Notes: generated by a model not told the origin, from the sequence alone. A stretch of DNA of 64,000 nt from Pseudomonas fulva (GCF_023517795.1 NZ_CP082928.1:186001-250000); one strand, 5' to 3'. Counted from the first letter of the stretch, positions 41,289 through 53,110 are shown. Numbers and translations are program-made.

Positions 41289-42728
41289 TCAGGCATGGGG
41301 CTCGACGAACTGGGTATTGATGATGGCCTCGACCAGGGTCACGCCGTTGGGCGTCAGGCTGACCACGTCGCCCTGCACGGTGACCAGGGCCTTTTCCACC
41401 AGCGTATCCAGGGTGCGGCTGATGATCGGGTTGTCGTAAAGACTTCTGCCTTCGAAACGTTGCCTGAACACCTGGTCGTCTACGGGCACGAGCGTGGAAA
41501 GCGCCATCTTGAAGGCATTGACTTCACGCTGCAGGGGCGACACGCCGCGGCTCCCTTCGATGGGCAGGCGGTCTTGGTCGAGCGCTTCCTTGTACGCCTT
41601 GTAGCCGGTGATGTTGATCGCCTCGGCGCGGGTGCACTTCGAGCTGCCGCCAAGGCCGATCGCCACCTCCGGGTACTGGGTCGGCAGGTCGGTAATGATC
41701 CCCTTCCACTTCTCCGCCTGCAGGTGGTTCTGGTGGAAGTACATGGTCGGGTGTTCGCGATAGCCCGAGGTGAGGTAGCGCTCGACCAGCTCGCGCATCT
41801 GGTACTGCTTGCCCAGGCCGGGAAAGGTCATGCTGTCGGTGCCGATCAGGCCCTTGCGTTGCCAGTGGCTTTGCCGCTCGCCGGAAACCCCGGTGCGGGT
41901 TTTCATGAACTCTTCCATGTGCAGCTTGGTGATGACCACATGGGAAAGTTCGAGTTCGAGGACCTTCTCCAGGTCGTACTTAACATCGTCCACGCCCTGC
42001 CCCAGCATGCCGTAGATGAGGTCGACACTGACCCACTCCAGGCCGATCTCCCGGGCATGCAGGATGGTCTGCACGCACTCTTCGGCCGAATGCATGCGCC
42101 CGCAGGCGGAGATGATGCGGTCGTCGAAGGACTGCGCGCCAAAGCTGATCTTGGTGAAGCCGAGCTCCTTCAACAGCAGCAGGTAGTCGCGCGTCAGGGT
42201 GCCCGGCTCGCCTTCGAAGCGCATGGTGGCGGCCGAGAAGTTGAAATGGCTCAGGTAGAAATCCATCAGGCGGCGCAGCTCGGGCTCGGGCAGCAGCGAC
42301 GGCGTTCCGCCGAAGATATTGAATTCGCCCACCTCGGCGTTGGCCAGGCTGGGGACCTTCTGCAGCCACATCCTGGCTTCCTTGATGTTGTAGTCCACCA
42401 GGTCGACGAACACCTGTTGCGACGACGCCGCCTTGGGATTGAGGATGACCGTGGGGTACTGGCAGAAGTGGCAGCGGTAGCGACAGGTGGGGATGTAGGC
42501 CCACAGGTGAATCTGCCGGGCCTGGCCGATTTCACGGTCCATGTCCGCGAAGAAGCCCTCCAGCGGATAGTCGGCGATATCGCCAGGAAACACGTGGCAG
42601 CCGAAGGGATCGTTGAATACGTAGTCCAGCATGGCGCTGTTCTGCGGGCGGGAGAGAAACTCGTGGACCCGGGGCAGCGGATAGTTGGGGTCGATATCGT
42701 TCAGTGAGTTCAGCGCTTCGAGGTTCAT
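41289..42728 (-). CDS. HemN-like (coproporphyrinogen oxidase family) radical SAM protein
   Basis: A 479-residue enzyme; its ATG overlaps the glycosyltransferase stop as ATGA. The [4Fe-4S] motif is CRYRCHFCQYP (CxxxCxxC). FNIFGGTPSLLPEPEL is the HemN-type GGGTP strand variant, TKISFGAQSF and DLIYGMLGQ follow, and the C-terminal AIGLGGSSKCTRAEAINITGY matches the HemN C-terminal domain. Genuine HemN makes protoporphyrinogen, but HemN-like proteins also methylate or alkylate natural products. The neighbours include no heme genes, so a specialised reaction is more likely. Confidence 0.85.
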   Translation of the reverse strand: MNLEALNSLNDIDPNYPLPRVHEFLSRPQNSAMLDYVFNDPFGCHVFPGDIADYPLEGFFADMDREIGQARQIHLWAYIPTCRYRCHFCQYPTVILNPKAASSQQVFVDLVDYNIKEARMWLQKVPSLANAEVGEFNIFGGTPSLLPEPELRRLMDFYLSHFNFSAATMRFEGEPGTLTRDYLLLLKELGFTKISFGAQSFDDRIISACGRMHSAEECVQTILHAREIGLEWVSVDLIYGMLGQGVDDVKYDLEKVLELELSHVVITKLHMEEFMKTRTGVSGERQSHWQRKGLIGTDSMTFPGLGKQYQMRELVERYLTSGYREHPTMYFHQNHLQAEKWKGIITDLPTQYPEVAIGLGGSSKCTRAEAINITGYKAYKEALDQDRLPIEGSRGVSPLQREVNAFKMALSTLVPVDDQVFRQRFEGRSLYDNPIISRTLDTLVEKALVTVQGDVVSLTPNGVTLVEAIINTQFVEPHA

Positions 42729-45382
42729 CAGAACACCCCGCCGTTGGCAAAGTAGTTGTGGGCTTCGCCGGACTCGCGGTCCTCGCAGAAGTAGTAGACG
42801 AAGCGATGGAAATCCTCGGGCCTCACGGCCGCGAAACACTCGGGCAAGGCCGGTGGGTAGCCGATGTCCTCGCCTACCGCACGGCGCAACGCGCTGAACA
42901 GCTCTTCGCGAAACTCGAAATACAGGCGATAGGCCGGCGTCTTGTAGGCATGGATGGGCTTGAAATCGATGACCCGTGATTCGTATTTGATTTCGTGGAT
43001 GCGCTGGTAAAGACGGTCAGCCAGCGGCCCGCCGAAGAACTCACGTACGGCGCTGTTTTCCAGCAGGATATGGGGGTTGAGCAAGGCCGGCAGCACGATG
43101 TTCTTGGGCACGTAATCCTTGATCGAGTATTCCCAGGCCTGCCGCGACTGCTCGGTGCTGGTGTCGGCCAGGGTGGGCAGCTGCCGCTCCACGTCCGGGC
43201 GCACGTCCTTCATGATGATGATGCCATCCTGGCCATAGGCCTTGCCGGTTATGACTTCCTCCAGAATGGTGTCGACGCGGCGGCTGTTGATTTCGATGCG
43301 CGACTCATGGGCGTAGACGGGTTTGCCACCCCAGGCGATGACCCGGATGCCGAAGTCCCAGTCATCGGAGAGGTGCTCCACGAAACGGCCGTTCTGCAGC
43401 TGGTAGAAGATCTCGATGCCGCCTACCTTGTCGTAGAGCGCGCGCTCGACGGCAAAGCCCTTGCCGTCGGGAAAGCCACCGAAAAGCGAGAACGACATCG
43501 CGCGGCAACGCAGCGTCTTGTCGATTTCGGCGTACAGGTTCGGCCGGGTACTAAAGGCGGCCTGGTTGTAGTAGTAGTTACAGGTGCCGAGGTCGGCGTT
43601 TTCATCGACCATCTTTCTGATCAGCGCGTGCAGCCACAATGGGTCCACCGTGCAGTCGGCATCGGCGGACGCGATGTAGTGCCTGCTGCTGGTGCCCAGA
43701 CGCAGGTCACGCTGCTTCGAGCGCACGCTGGCATAGTCCATGCCGCGTTTGCGCGCCGATGAAACGCCCTGCACGCGCTCCTCGATGACGTGAATATCCA
43801 GGGCCGGATTGCGCGCCCTGAAGGCATTGATTTTCTCTACCGAGTCATCGCTGGAGTTGTTGTCGACGATGATCAGCTCGTAACTGTCATGAGTGATCAG
43901 GCCGTCCCGCGTCTGCTGCTGGAACAGCGACTCCAGCACGCTGTCGATGCGGTCACGCTCGTTATAAACCGGCAGCACGACCGATACAAAAATGGTGTCA
44001 CGCATAGTTCCTCCAGGTTCATTCAAATCGAGCATGCCGGCAACGTTGTTGGCGAGCACGCGCTGGCCAATAGCGAAGTTTCTGCGCGCCATGTCCTGCA
44101 TCAGTAACTTGTCGTTCAGCAGGCGATAAATGTCATCGACGAACTGTTCATCCGGTAGTCCATCATTGGTTTGCGAAATATTCATGATCGGCGCTTCGAA
44201 TCCGTGCCGGCCATACACTTCCTGGTAATACTCATAGCGGGTGGTGATGTAGCAACGCTGGTTGCTGATGGACTCGCCTATGGGGTTGCCGTAACTGTCA
44301 TAGCCCCAGGACGTCAGGAAGGAAACCAGATCGCAGGAACCATAAAGATCCTCGATGGTGATCGCGTTCTGCTTCGACGGCATGCAAGCGTGGGATAACG
44401 AGCCGATGAACTTCACGAACGGCTCGATGTTCAGTTCCCTGACCTGTTCATTCAACGCGGCAAAGTACGCCGGATGCTCCTGGGGGTCGCCGGCGACCAC
44501 CAGATACACCTTGCGTCCGCTGCCGCGCTGGGCGAACAGCTGGTTCAGCCGGTAGACCAACCAGATGTCGCGATCCTGGCGTTTTTGCGGAATGATGCGC
44601 GTGGTGCGGGCGATCAGCACGTCGCTATCGCGGATATCCAGGCCTTCCCTGATGTTGCGGTACGTGTCTTGTCGGTCAAAGTCGTAGGTGTTCTTGCGCA
44701 CCTCGACCTGCACCTGATGATCGCACCATTGCTCGAGCTGGTTCTTCAGGTGGTTATTGAGGGTCACGTAGCGGATATGGGGCGAGCGCACCGGCTTGAC
44801 GGCATGGGGGTAAGGCTCGGGGCCGTACTTCATGATGGCCTTTTCGCTGTTCCACATCAGGTCGTGATCACGCCAGATCACGAAACTCCCCAGGCCATGT
44901 TCCCTGCCATAGGTGGCGATGGCCTGGTACAGCGCCCGGGTGTAGATGATGTTTTCCGGCAGCGTGCCGTTCTCGACGATCACATAGCGGATGGCGAGAG
45001 ATTCCCACAACGCGATGATTCGCTGGGCCAAAGCCTGTGATGCTTCATCCACCGCCGCGAGAAGTTGCTCTTCCTGCTCAGCCGAAACAGAAACTCGTTG
45101 TCCGATCAGCACGTCATGCAAGTGCGTGATGAAAGGCACCGTGTAATGGGGAACGGCCTCGATGCCCTCGACACGAACAAGGGTGAACACACCCTGGTAG
45201 ATATCGTTCTCTTCTTCGTATGGCTTGTTGAAGTTGCCTTTATCGACCTTTATGTCGTAACCCACATCCAGATAACAAGCGATGTCATTACGTCGGAGTC
45301 GCTTGGCCACTTTCAGGGCCTCGACGGTAATACCCGATACCGCGACGGCATCGAATGATATGAAAATAGCCCCCGGTTGCAT
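42728..45382 (-). CDS. Two-domain glycosyltransferase (GT4-like plus GT2)
   Basis: An 884-residue fusion. Residues about 1-450 resemble a GT-B enzyme (ISFDAVAVSGITVEALKVAKRL; ARTTRIIPQKRQDRDI; SWGYDSYGNPIGESI with the expected donor-site acid). From Met460 a complete GT-A family 2 domain begins (VSVVLPVYNERDRID; IIVDNNSSDDS; ASADADCTVDP as DxD-like; DDWDFGIRVIAWGG). An internal GGAGGAACT-ATG precedes Met460. First gene of the operon with the radical SAM enzyme. Acceptor and sugar are unknown. Confidence 0.85.
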   Translation of the reverse strand: MQPGAIFISFDAVAVSGITVEALKVAKRLRRNDIACYLDVGYDIKVDKGNFNKPYEEENDIYQGVFTLVRVEGIEAVPHYTVPFITHLHDVLIGQRVSVSAEQEEQLLAAVDEASQALAQRIIALWESLAIRYVIVENGTLPENIIYTRALYQAIATYGREHGLGSFVIWRDHDLMWNSEKAIMKYGPEPYPHAVKPVRSPHIRYVTLNNHLKNQLEQWCDHQVQVEVRKNTYDFDRQDTYRNIREGLDIRDSDVLIARTTRIIPQKRQDRDIWLVYRLNQLFAQRGSGRKVYLVVAGDPQEHPAYFAALNEQVRELNIEPFVKFIGSLSHACMPSKQNAITIEDLYGSCDLVSFLTSWGYDSYGNPIGESISNQRCYITTRYEYYQEVYGRHGFEAPIMNISQTNDGLPDEQFVDDIYRLLNDKLLMQDMARRNFAIGQRVLANNVAGMLDLNEPGGTMRDTIFVSVVLPVYNERDRIDSVLESLFQQQTRDGLITHDSYELIIVDNNSSDDSVEKINAFRARNPALDIHVIEERVQGVSSARKRGMDYASVRSKQRDLRLGTSSRHYIASADADCTVDPLWLHALIRKMVDENADLGTCNYYYNQAAFSTRPNLYAEIDKTLRCRAMSFSLFGGFPDGKGFAVERALYDKVGGIEIFYQLQNGRFVEHLSDDWDFGIRVIAWGGKPVYAHESRIEINSRRVDTILEEVITGKAYGQDGIIIMKDVRPDVERQLPTLADTSTEQSRQAWEYSIKDYVPKNIVLPALLNPHILLENSAVREFFGGPLADRLYQRIHEIKYESRVIDFKPIHAYKTPAYRLYFEFREELFSALRRAVGEDIGYPPALPECFAAVRPEDFHRFVYYFCEDRESGEAHNYFANGGVF

Positions 45383-45561
45383 TGTTCTACTCCTTCAGTC
45401 TTTCAGGGTTTTATTTATCACCACGAACTAAAGAACCAAATTCAGAGAACAGTTACCCACCGAATGCATCGTCGGAAATAACGAAGGTGTTGAACAACTT
45501 ATGGCAAGTGTTCTGCGAGGCACTAATAAGTGCGGTTCATCGGGAGACGATAGGGAGCATT

Positions 45562-45589
45562 GCCTCCGGCTCTACCAACCGCCGGAGGC
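45562..45589 (-). terminator. Hairpin between the trehalose operon and the glycosyltransferase operon
   Basis: GCCTCCGGC and GCCGGAGGC form a perfect 9-bp stem with a 10-nt loop, 28 bp after the EIIB-like stop. No T tract follows on the minus strand, so it may be a weak terminator or an mRNA 3' stabiliser. The remaining bases to 45,383 must hold the promoter of the glycosyltransferase gene. Confidence 0.5.
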
Positions 45590-45617
45590 ATGACTCAGTC
45601 GATCGGCACGCCGCGCT

Positions 45618-45926
45618 TCAGCCGGTTTCAGCCAACGGCACTTCCACCGGCGTCAGCACATGCACCACGCCCTTGCCCAGCACCATTACCGCGGGCATGC
45701 CAGGCGCCTCCAGGGCCGGCTGGTCGAGCTGAGCAGCATCGCGCAGTTGCACGCGGATGCGGGTAATCGCGACGCGCTCTTGCGAGGTCAGGTTTTTTCC
45801 GCCGCCCAGGGCTTCGACGACGTTGGCCGGCAGCAGTGTTTCGGTCGCCGTGGTCACCTTGGGCTCGTCCGGCACCAGATCCGGCGTCAGGGCCTTCCAG
45901 AAGGCACTTTGCAATTTATTGAACAT
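45618..45926 (-). CDS. EIIB-like PTS domain protein without the active-site cysteine
   Basis: A 102-residue protein. Residues about 30-95 match a glucose/GlcNAc-family EIIB domain: VVEALGGGKNL, then RVAITRIRVQLRD where functional domains have C-I/V-T-R-L-R. The phosphorylated cysteine is replaced by Ala53. MVLGKGVVHVL matches the end of the domain. It starts 2 bp after the EI fusion stop, so it is translationally linked. It cannot relay phosphate in the usual way; a regulatory or structural role in the trehalose PTS is possible. Confidence 0.8.
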   Translation of the reverse strand: MFNKLQSAFWKALTPDLVPDEPKVTTATETLLPANVVEALGGGKNLTSQERVAITRIRVQLRDAAQLDQPALEAPGMPAVMVLGKGVVHVLTPVEVPLAETG

Positions 45927-45928
45927 GC

Positions 45929-48472
<2,544 letters not shown>

Positions 48473-48572
48473 GGCTTCACCTGCGGTTTTGTTCTTGGAA
48501 TGCATGGCGTAACTGGGTTGTTCGGGGTCGAGCGCCGCGCGGCGACTCGGGCATGCGCGGCACCGCCCTCGA

Positions 48573-50228
48573 TCAGCTGTCTGCAAGGTGCAAAACGAAG
48601 GACTCATAAGGCCTGAGATACAGCTGACGCCCCCGTGGTTCGCAGTCCGGGTAATTGCTGATCACCACCCGCTGACGACTGGCGGTATCGATCACCCGCT
48701 CAGGCAGCTCGACTTCGCACGAGGTGCCATAGAAGTTGTTCACCACCAACAGCCGTTCATGGGCGCTTTCACTTTCGCGCAGATAGATCCACACCTGCTC
48801 ATGCTCCGGCAGCAGCTGGCGATAGACGCCCTGCTGGATCAGCGGCTCCTGACGGCGCAAGCCGACCAGCTGGCGGTAGTAGTGCAGCACCGACGTGGGA
48901 TCGTCGAACTGGTTGGCGACGTTTATCTGCTTGGCATTGCCAGGCACGCCGATCCAGGGTTCGGCGCTGCTGAACCCGGCGTTCGCCTCGCTATTCCACT
49001 GCATCGGCGTGCGCCCGTTGTCGCGAGACTTCTGCATGATGGTGGCCATGATCGATGCAGGGCTTTCGCCAGCGTTGCGTTTGAGGCGGTAGATATTCAG
49101 GCTCTCGACATCACGGTACTGCTCGATGCTGTCGAAGCCCGGGTTGGTCATGCCCAGCTCCTCGCCCTGATAGATGAAGGGCGTGCCCTGCAGGAAATGC
49201 AGCGCAGTGGCGAGCATCTTGGCGGAAACCACGCGGTATTCGCCGTCATCGCCGAAACGCGACACCACCCGCGGCTGGTCATGGTTACACCAGAACAAGG
49301 CGTTCCAGCCGCCGCCGGCTTGCATGCCGGTTTGCCAGTCGGAGAGGATGCGCTTGAGCGCCAGGAAGTCGAAATCGGCCTGCACCCACTTCTGCTGGTT
49401 GGGGTAGTCCACCTTCAGGTGGTGGAAATTGAAGGTCATCGACAACTCTTTCGAGTCCGGGCGCGAATAGCGGATGCAGTGTTCGAGCGAGGTGGACGAC
49501 ATCTCGCCGACGTTGATCAGCTCATGGCCTTCGAACACCTCGCGGTGCATTTCCTGCAGGTACTCGTGCACGTTCGGGCCGTCGGTATAGAAGCGCCGCC
49601 CGTCGCTGGCGTCCTCGGGAAAATCGGCCGGCTTGGAGATCAGGTTGATCACGTCCAGGCGGAAGCCGCCCACGCCCTTGTCGCGCCAGAAGCGCATCAT
49701 CTTGAAGACTTCCTGGCGCACCTTGGGGTTGTCCCAGTTGAGGTCGGCCTGGGTGTGGTCGAACAGGTGCAGGTAGTACTGCCCGGTCTGCGCCTCGTAT
49801 TCCCAGGCCGAGCCGCCGAACTTCGACTCCCAGTTGTTCGGCTGGTCGCGCCAGATGTAGAAGTCGCGGTACGGGCTGTCGAGGCTGCTGCGCGCCTGCT
49901 GAAACCACACGTGCTCGATGGAGGTGTGGTTGACCACGATATCGAGCATCAACTTGATGCCGCGCTTGCCGGCTTCGGCGATCAGCAGCTCGCAGTCGGC
50001 CATGGTGCCGTAGCTGGGGTCGATGGCGTAGTAGTCGCTGATGTCGTAACCGTTGTCCCGTTGTGGCGAGCGCAGGAACGGCGTGAGCCACAGGTAGTCG
50101 ACACCCAGCCATTGCAGGTAATCGAGCTTGGCCACCACACCGAGCAGGTCGCCGGTGGGGTTGCCGGCTTGGCTGTAAAAGCTCTTCGGGTAGATCTGGT
50201 AAATCACCGAATGCTGCCAGTCTTGCAT
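48573..50228 (-). CDS. treC: Trehalose-6-phosphate hydrolase
   Basis: A 551-residue family GH13 enzyme that splits trehalose 6-phosphate into glucose and glucose 6-phosphate. The catalytic nucleophile lies in GGFRLDVINLI, the acid/base in NVGEMSST, and the third acid in WCNHDQPR; DIVVNHTS is the first conserved region. It starts MQDWQHSVIYQIYPKSF as TreC proteins do. It lies 71 bp after treP, which makes its phosphorylated substrate. Oligo-1,6-glucosidase is the alternative, unlikely in this operon. Confidence 0.94.
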   Translation of the reverse strand: MQDWQHSVIYQIYPKSFYSQAGNPTGDLLGVVAKLDYLQWLGVDYLWLTPFLRSPQRDNGYDISDYYAIDPSYGTMADCELLIAEAGKRGIKLMLDIVVNHTSIEHVWFQQARSSLDSPYRDFYIWRDQPNNWESKFGGSAWEYEAQTGQYYLHLFDHTQADLNWDNPKVRQEVFKMMRFWRDKGVGGFRLDVINLISKPADFPEDASDGRRFYTDGPNVHEYLQEMHREVFEGHELINVGEMSSTSLEHCIRYSRPDSKELSMTFNFHHLKVDYPNQQKWVQADFDFLALKRILSDWQTGMQAGGGWNALFWCNHDQPRVVSRFGDDGEYRVVSAKMLATALHFLQGTPFIYQGEELGMTNPGFDSIEQYRDVESLNIYRLKRNAGESPASIMATIMQKSRDNGRTPMQWNSEANAGFSSAEPWIGVPGNAKQINVANQFDDPTSVLHYYRQLVGLRRQEPLIQQGVYRQLLPEHEQVWIYLRESESAHERLLVVNNFYGTSCEVELPERVIDTASRQRVVISNYPDCEPRGRQLYLRPYESFVLHLADS

Positions 50229-50299
50229 GGCGCTATTCCTTCATCTGTTTTAGAACAACGAGCGGCACGCCATGGCGCTGCCGCTCGCCAAGCGGTGGC

Positions 50300-51742
50300 T
50301 CAAGCGACCCGGTAGCCGGGGCGGACGATCTTCACGCTGAGGGCGCAGGTGAGCAGGAACGGCACCGCGATGGCGATGACCATGCCCACGATGAACACCG
50401 GGATGTACTGCGGCATGATGGAAATGAACCCGGGCAGGCCGCCGACGCCGATGGCCGATGACTGCACCTTGTTCAGCGAAAGGAAGATGCAGCCCATGGC
50501 CGAGCCCACCAGGGCGGCGTAGAACGGGTACTTGTAGCGCAGGTTGATGCCGAACATCGCCGGCTCGGTAATGCCGAAGTACGCGGAAATCGCCGAGGTG
50601 GAGGCCATGCTCTTGTCCCGCACGTTGCGGGTCATGTAGAACACCCCGAGCGCGGCGCTGCCCTGGGCCAGGTTGGACATCACGATCATCGGCCAGATGA
50701 AGGTGCCACCCTGGGTGGAGATCAATTGCAGGTCCACGCCCAGGAACATGTGGTGCATGCCGGTGATCACCAGCGGCGCGAACAGCATGCCGAAGATCGC
50801 CCCGCCGATCAGCGGCGCGAAATCGAACAGCATCACCACGCCCTCGGTGATGAGGATGCCCAGGTGGCGGGTTACCGGGCCGATCAGCGCCAGCGCCAAT
50901 ACGCCGGTGATGACGATGGTGGTGATCGGCACCACCAGCAGCTGGATGGCATTGGGCACCCGGGCACGCAGCCATTTTTCGATCACGCTCATCACATAGG
51001 CGGCCAGCAGGATCGGCAGGATCTGCCCCTGGTAGCCGACCTTCTCGATCTTGAACCAGCCGAAGATATCGAAGTACGGCATGCCCTGATCGCCCAGGCC
51101 GGCGACCACCTTGCCGTAGTTCCAGGCATTGAGCAGGTCCGGGTGAACCAGCATCAGGCCCAGCACGATGCCGAGGATTTCACTGCCGCCGAAGCGCTTC
51201 GCCGCCGACCAGCCGACCAGCGCCGGCAGGAACACGAACGAGGTGTTGGCCATCAGGTTGATCAGGCTCCACACGCCATCCAGCGACGGGTAGGCCTCCA
51301 GCAGGGTGACCCCTTCGATGAACATGCCCTTGGCGCCGATCAGGTTGTTCACGCCCATCAGCAAGCCGGCAATGATCAGCGCCGGCAGGATGGGCATGAA
51401 CACGTCGGAGAGGATGCGCACCAGGCGCTGCATGCCGTTGATCTTGGCAGCGCTCTGCTGCTTGAGATCGGCGATGGTCATGGCCGCCAGGCCGGTCTGC
51501 TCGCGCAGCGCGGCATAGACCTTCTCCACATCACCGGGCCCGATCACCACCTGGTACAGGCCGCCGGTGAAGAACGAGCCCTTGACCAGATCGATCTGGT
51601 TCAAGGTCCCCACGTCGACCTTCTTGGGGTCTTTAAGGGACAGGCGCAGGCGCGTCACGCAATGGGCGGCCTGCTCGACATTATCGACGCCGCCGAGGCT
51701 CTGCAGCACGTCGCGGGCAATGGCTGAATAATCGTGACTCAT
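50300..51742 (-). CDS. treP: Trehalose-specific PTS transporter EIIBC
   Basis: A 480-residue membrane permease. The N-terminal EIIB domain (about 1-85) has phospho-Cys28 in AAHCVTRLRLSLKD. The EIIC domain follows with about ten helices and contains PILPALIIAGLLMG and ITGMHHMFLGVDLQLI. It imports trehalose as trehalose 6-phosphate. There is no EIIA, which is supplied by the fusion protein two genes downstream. It is the first gene of the operon; ATG 51,742 follows GGAT, and two TreR-type palindromes lie upstream. Confidence 0.94.
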   Translation of the reverse strand: MSHDYSAIARDVLQSLGGVDNVEQAAHCVTRLRLSLKDPKKVDVGTLNQIDLVKGSFFTGGLYQVVIGPGDVEKVYAALREQTGLAAMTIADLKQQSAAKINGMQRLVRILSDVFMPILPALIIAGLLMGVNNLIGAKGMFIEGVTLLEAYPSLDGVWSLINLMANTSFVFLPALVGWSAAKRFGGSEILGIVLGLMLVHPDLLNAWNYGKVVAGLGDQGMPYFDIFGWFKIEKVGYQGQILPILLAAYVMSVIEKWLRARVPNAIQLLVVPITTIVITGVLALALIGPVTRHLGILITEGVVMLFDFAPLIGGAIFGMLFAPLVITGMHHMFLGVDLQLISTQGGTFIWPMIVMSNLAQGSAALGVFYMTRNVRDKSMASTSAISAYFGITEPAMFGINLRYKYPFYAALVGSAMGCIFLSLNKVQSSAIGVGGLPGFISIMPQYIPVFIVGMVIAIAVPFLLTCALSVKIVRPGYRVA

Positions 51743-51808
51743 GCGCTTGTTATCCTTCGAGGATTTTGTTTTTGGAGAGCGGCATAGGTAGCAACCTGAC
51801 AAGACCAT

Positions 51809-51824
51809 ACTCGTACATACGAGT
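51809..51824. promoter_or_regulatory. Putative TreR operator 1
   Basis: ACTCGTACATACGAGT is a near-perfect 16-bp palindrome located 67 bp before treP in the divergent treP-treR space. The half-site ACTCGTA recurs in the second copy 26 bp away. GntR-type TreR regulators bind such palindromes. Confidence 0.75.
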
Positions 51825-51834
51825 TAGATCAACA

Positions 51835-51850
51835 ACTCGTATAGACCAGT
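51835..51850. promoter_or_regulatory. Putative TreR operator 2
   Basis: ACTCGTATAGACCAGT is an imperfect palindrome sharing the ACTCGTA half-site with operator 1. The centre-to-centre distance of 26 bp is about two and a half helical turns. Confidence 0.7.
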
Positions 51851-51981
51851 TTAGCCATATTTGCCAAGATGCCAGTTCCCGGAGCAGCGCCGACCACGGC
51901 CCCGCTCCCTCAACCGTAGACAAAGCGCCACGCGCTCCCTAAGGTTTCTCGCTTGACTACGACCCGGCACCGAGCCTGCAC

Positions 51982-52686
51982 ATGAGCAAATACAGCCAGA
52001 TCTACAGCGATCTGCTTGCCAGCATCACCAGCGAACGCCTTGAGCGCGGCGCCCGCCTGCCCTCGGAAACCGAGCTGATGGAGCACTACCAGACCAGCCG
52101 CGGCACCGTGCGCAAGGCCATCGAGCAATTGCAGGAACGCGGCTTCGCGCAGAAGATCCACGGCAAGGGCACCTTCGTGCTGTCACGCGCGCCCATCGAA
52201 TTCCAGCTCGGCGGCATCGTCAGCTTTCAGGAGACCTACCCCCGGCTGGGCGGCAACGTGCGCACCGAGGTGGTCGAACTCAGCCAGCTACCGCTGGAAG
52301 GCAGCCTCTGCGAGCACATCCAGGCCGAACAAGGCACCCTGATCACCCGCATCAAACGGGTCAGGCGTATCGATGGCCGGCGGGTGATCCTGGATATCAA
52401 CCACTTCGTCGCCGACCTGATTCCCGGCCTGGATCGCAGCATCGCCGAGCATTCGATTTACCAATACATCGAAAAGACCCTGCAGCTGCAGATCAGCTAT
52501 TCGCAACGAACCATCGAAGCCGTGCCCCGCGGCGCGGACGACCTCAAGCATCTCGACCTGGACGACCAGAGCCACGTGATCGTCGTCAGCAACCAGACCT
52601 TTCTGCAGGATGGCCGACAGTTCGAGTACACCCAGTCCCGGCATACGCTCGATAAGTTTTACTTTTCGGATGTGGCGCGGAGGTAG
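51982..52686 (+). CDS. treR: GntR family trehalose operon repressor
   Basis: A 234-residue regulator of the HutC/TreR type. The winged helix spans about 1-70 (RLPSETELMEHYQTSRGTVRKAIEQL; KIHGKGTFVL). The UTRA effector domain follows (about 90-230; IQAEQGTLITRIKRVRRIDG, SYSQRTIEAV), which senses a sugar phosphate. Divergent from treP with palindromes between. Presumably represses treP-treC and is released by trehalose 6-phosphate. Confidence 0.93.
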   Translation: MSKYSQIYSDLLASITSERLERGARLPSETELMEHYQTSRGTVRKAIEQLQERGFAQKIHGKGTFVLSRAPIEFQLGGIVSFQETYPRLGGNVRTEVVELSQLPLEGSLCEHIQAEQGTLITRIKRVRRIDGRRVILDINHFVADLIPGLDRSIAEHSIYQYIEKTLQLQISYSQRTIEAVPRGADDLKHLDLDDQSHVIVVSNQTFLQDGRQFEYTQSRHTLDKFYFSDVARR

Positions 52687-52786
52687 GGTGCTTAGTGGCC
52701 TGCCATGACTTACGCCAATTTGGCGAAGACAATCACCACATAGGTGTCCGGATTCGCCAGCGATGGTGGTATTAAGGTCAGCAAGG

Positions 52787-53047
52787 CTATTTCTTGAAGG
52801 CCCAACTCCAAGCACGAGAGCACAGGCAAAAAATTACGTAGCCGAACAGAAGCATTGCGGTGCCCAGAAACATCATCACTGCGAGCGCCTGCATATCTTT
52901 CGAAAACTGAGCTGCCGGAATGTAACAATCCGCACCAAAGCCGCGGCAGCCCAAGCTGATGGCGCGCAGCCCGAATGTAAAATACAGGCCAACCGCTGCA
53001 GCTAAAACGACGAAGAAACCGCTGATCACGATTAGTGCTCGATTCAC
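52787..53047 (-). CDS. Small membrane protein of unknown function
   Basis: About 86 residues with two hydrophobic helices (ALIVISGFFVVLAAAVGLYFTF and ALAVMMFLGTAMLLFGYVIF). They are separated by a loop with two cysteines, LGCRGFGADCYIP, which may form an extracytoplasmic disulfide. GTG 53,047 is chosen because AAGGA lies upstream; ATG 53,068 is an alternative. It ends next to treR and lies 64 bp from the left insertion sequence. No family is recognised. Confidence 0.5.
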   Translation of the reverse strand: MNRALIVISGFFVVLAAAVGLYFTFGLRAISLGCRGFGADCYIPAAQFSKDMQALAVMMFLGTAMLLFGYVIFCLCSRAWSWAFKK

Positions 53048-53110
53048 GTCCAGCTTCCTTGTAAGCATTCCAAAGCAATCGAATGCCACACGTAATGGCT
53101 AACGACCTGC

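Noticed and set aside
41289..42728. Assignment as genuine anaerobic coproporphyrinogen III oxidase (hemN)
   Set aside because: It sits in an operon with a glycosyltransferase and a transporter and has no heme neighbours, so only the HemN-like family is claimed.
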